Source: an uncultured Clostridium sp.
Lineage (GTDB): Bacteria > Bacillota > Clostridia > TANB77 > CAG-465
DNA length: 23,411 bases
Reading direction: 5' to 3'
Assembly: GCA_900553785.1 (NCBI GenBank)
Contig: USES01000015.1
Location: 1 to 23,411, forward strand
A program made the translations under genes and the position numbers. This document shows positions 23,009-23,411 of this stretch, in pieces (position 1 is the first letter of the stretch; the number at the start of each line of letters is the position of its first letter). The notes under the pieces were generated by a model, which saw only the letters and a list, made by a program, of their open reading frames with translations, did not search any database and was not told the DNA's origin.

Positions 23009-23411
23009 CTATTTACTGATGTTCAATATTTTTTCTAATTCTTTTCTGTTTAGTCCAGTTAGTTTTTCCAGACTATCTATCGTAGCTCCATTTTTGAACA
23101 TGGTAGTAATTAACGTATGCCTTCCCTTTTCAATGCCTTCTGCCATTCCCTCCGCTCTTCCTTGTTTAATACCTTTTTCAATACCCTGTTCAATACCTTT
23201 TGCAATACCTTTTTCTGTTGCATAATCTAGTGCCGCTTTATCGTCAAGCATAGCTTTTTCTTTAAGTTCTGCAATTCTACGTAGCTTTTCGTCTCCACTT
23301 ACTTGCTCTAAAGTGTCTGCTATACTTTTTATCTCCTTGTTATCTTTCATAATAGCACCTACTTCCTTTGAATTTGGGTTATCCAAAAACATTAACCATT
23401 GATATGTTTTG
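23009..23411 (-). CDS. Rpn/PDDEXK-family protein, C-terminal part (cut by window edge)
   Basis: The visible 134 codons are the C-terminal part; the frame stays open to the window end, reading KTYQWLMFLDNP before the first internal Met, so the true start lies outside. Pattern: QWLMFLDNPNS, an acidic helical region, then GIEKGIEQG-like tetrapeptide repeats and a final helix-turn (GLNRKELEKIL). This C-terminus is typical of the Rpn (recombination-promoting nuclease, YhgA-like/PF12784) family of putative transposase-related nucleases. The nuclease domain with the catalytic residues is not in the window. Such genes are usually scattered single copies and can indicate a mobile or recombination-prone locus. 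Confidence 0.8.
   Translation of the reverse strand, partial: KTYQWLMFLDNPNSKEVGAIMKDNKEIKSIADTLEQVSGDEKLRRIAELKEKAMLDDKAALDYATEKGIAKGIEQGIEKGIKQGRAEGMAEGIEKGRHTLITTMFKNGATIDSLEKLTGLNRKELEKILNISK
23123..23212 (-). repeat. 12-bp tandem repeat coding for tetrapeptides in the Rpn protein
   Basis: Near-identical 12-base units encode G-I-E/A/K-x repeats such as KGIA, KGIE, QGIE, KGIK, then QGRAEGMAEGIEKG. Period and codon similarity favour slippage and length change between strains. Confidence 0.75.

Overview
The window reads as chromosome of an AT-rich, Gram-positive, endospore-forming member of the Firmicutes, most likely class Clostridia. Support: strong AGGAGG-type ribosome binding sites, AGA/TTA/ATA-rich codon use, sigma-A promoters close to consensus, rho-independent terminators, a YlbJ-type sporulation membrane protein, a BclA-like collagen protein, and upstream elements resembling the mother-cell sporulation sigma factors. 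No phage, IS or plasmid core genes are present; a PDDEXK/Rpn-type gene runs off the right edge. The species cannot be named from the sequence.

Layout. (1) 1-85: two terminators. (2) 86-880 (-): membrane-anchored polysaccharide deacetylase, divergent from (3) 1027-3550 (+): staphylococcal-nuclease-like protein, an Asn-rich anchored protein of unknown function and a patatin-like lipase, closed by a terminator. (4) 3625-7707 (+): a near-consensus promoter, a polytopic membrane protein, an anchored HEXXH metallopeptidase, a TIGR03960-like radical SAM protein and smpB. (5) 7830-8234: small pilin-like anchored protein. (6) 8341-9123: collagen-like protein with a sigma-K-like promoter. (7) 9290-15738: glycolytic operon gap-pgk-(unknown membrane protein)-tpiA-gpmI-eno. 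(8) 15737-16362 (-): two tandem paralogous Cys-containing small proteins, also with a sigma-K-like promoter. (9) 16620-18231: pyk under a perfect-consensus sigma-A promoter. (10) 18239-19687 (-): small Pro/Tyr-rich protein with a sigma-E-like promoter, and ylbJ. (11) 19730-22879 (+): RlmI-like methyltransferase, Nudix hydrolase and a 564-residue protein that joins a pilin-like N-terminus to a C-terminal domain with the residue pattern of diversity-generating retroelement (DGR) variable proteins. (12) 23009-23411 (-): C-terminal part of an Rpn-like protein.

How the parts fit. All of lower glycolysis from glyceraldehyde-3-phosphate to pyruvate is encoded here, with pyk separately controlled and spore-type genes placed around it. 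The most unusual element is the DGR-target-like protein at 21185-22879. Its last ~39 codons are A-poor and GC-rich compared with the rest of the gene, as expected of a variable repeat rewritten at template adenines. No reverse transcriptase, accessory protein or template repeat lies in the window, so whether it is an active DGR target is open. A second theme is a shared N-terminal motif ([GA][LI]S[LI]IVLVV) in the proteins at 7830 and 21185, pointing to a common export or anchoring route.
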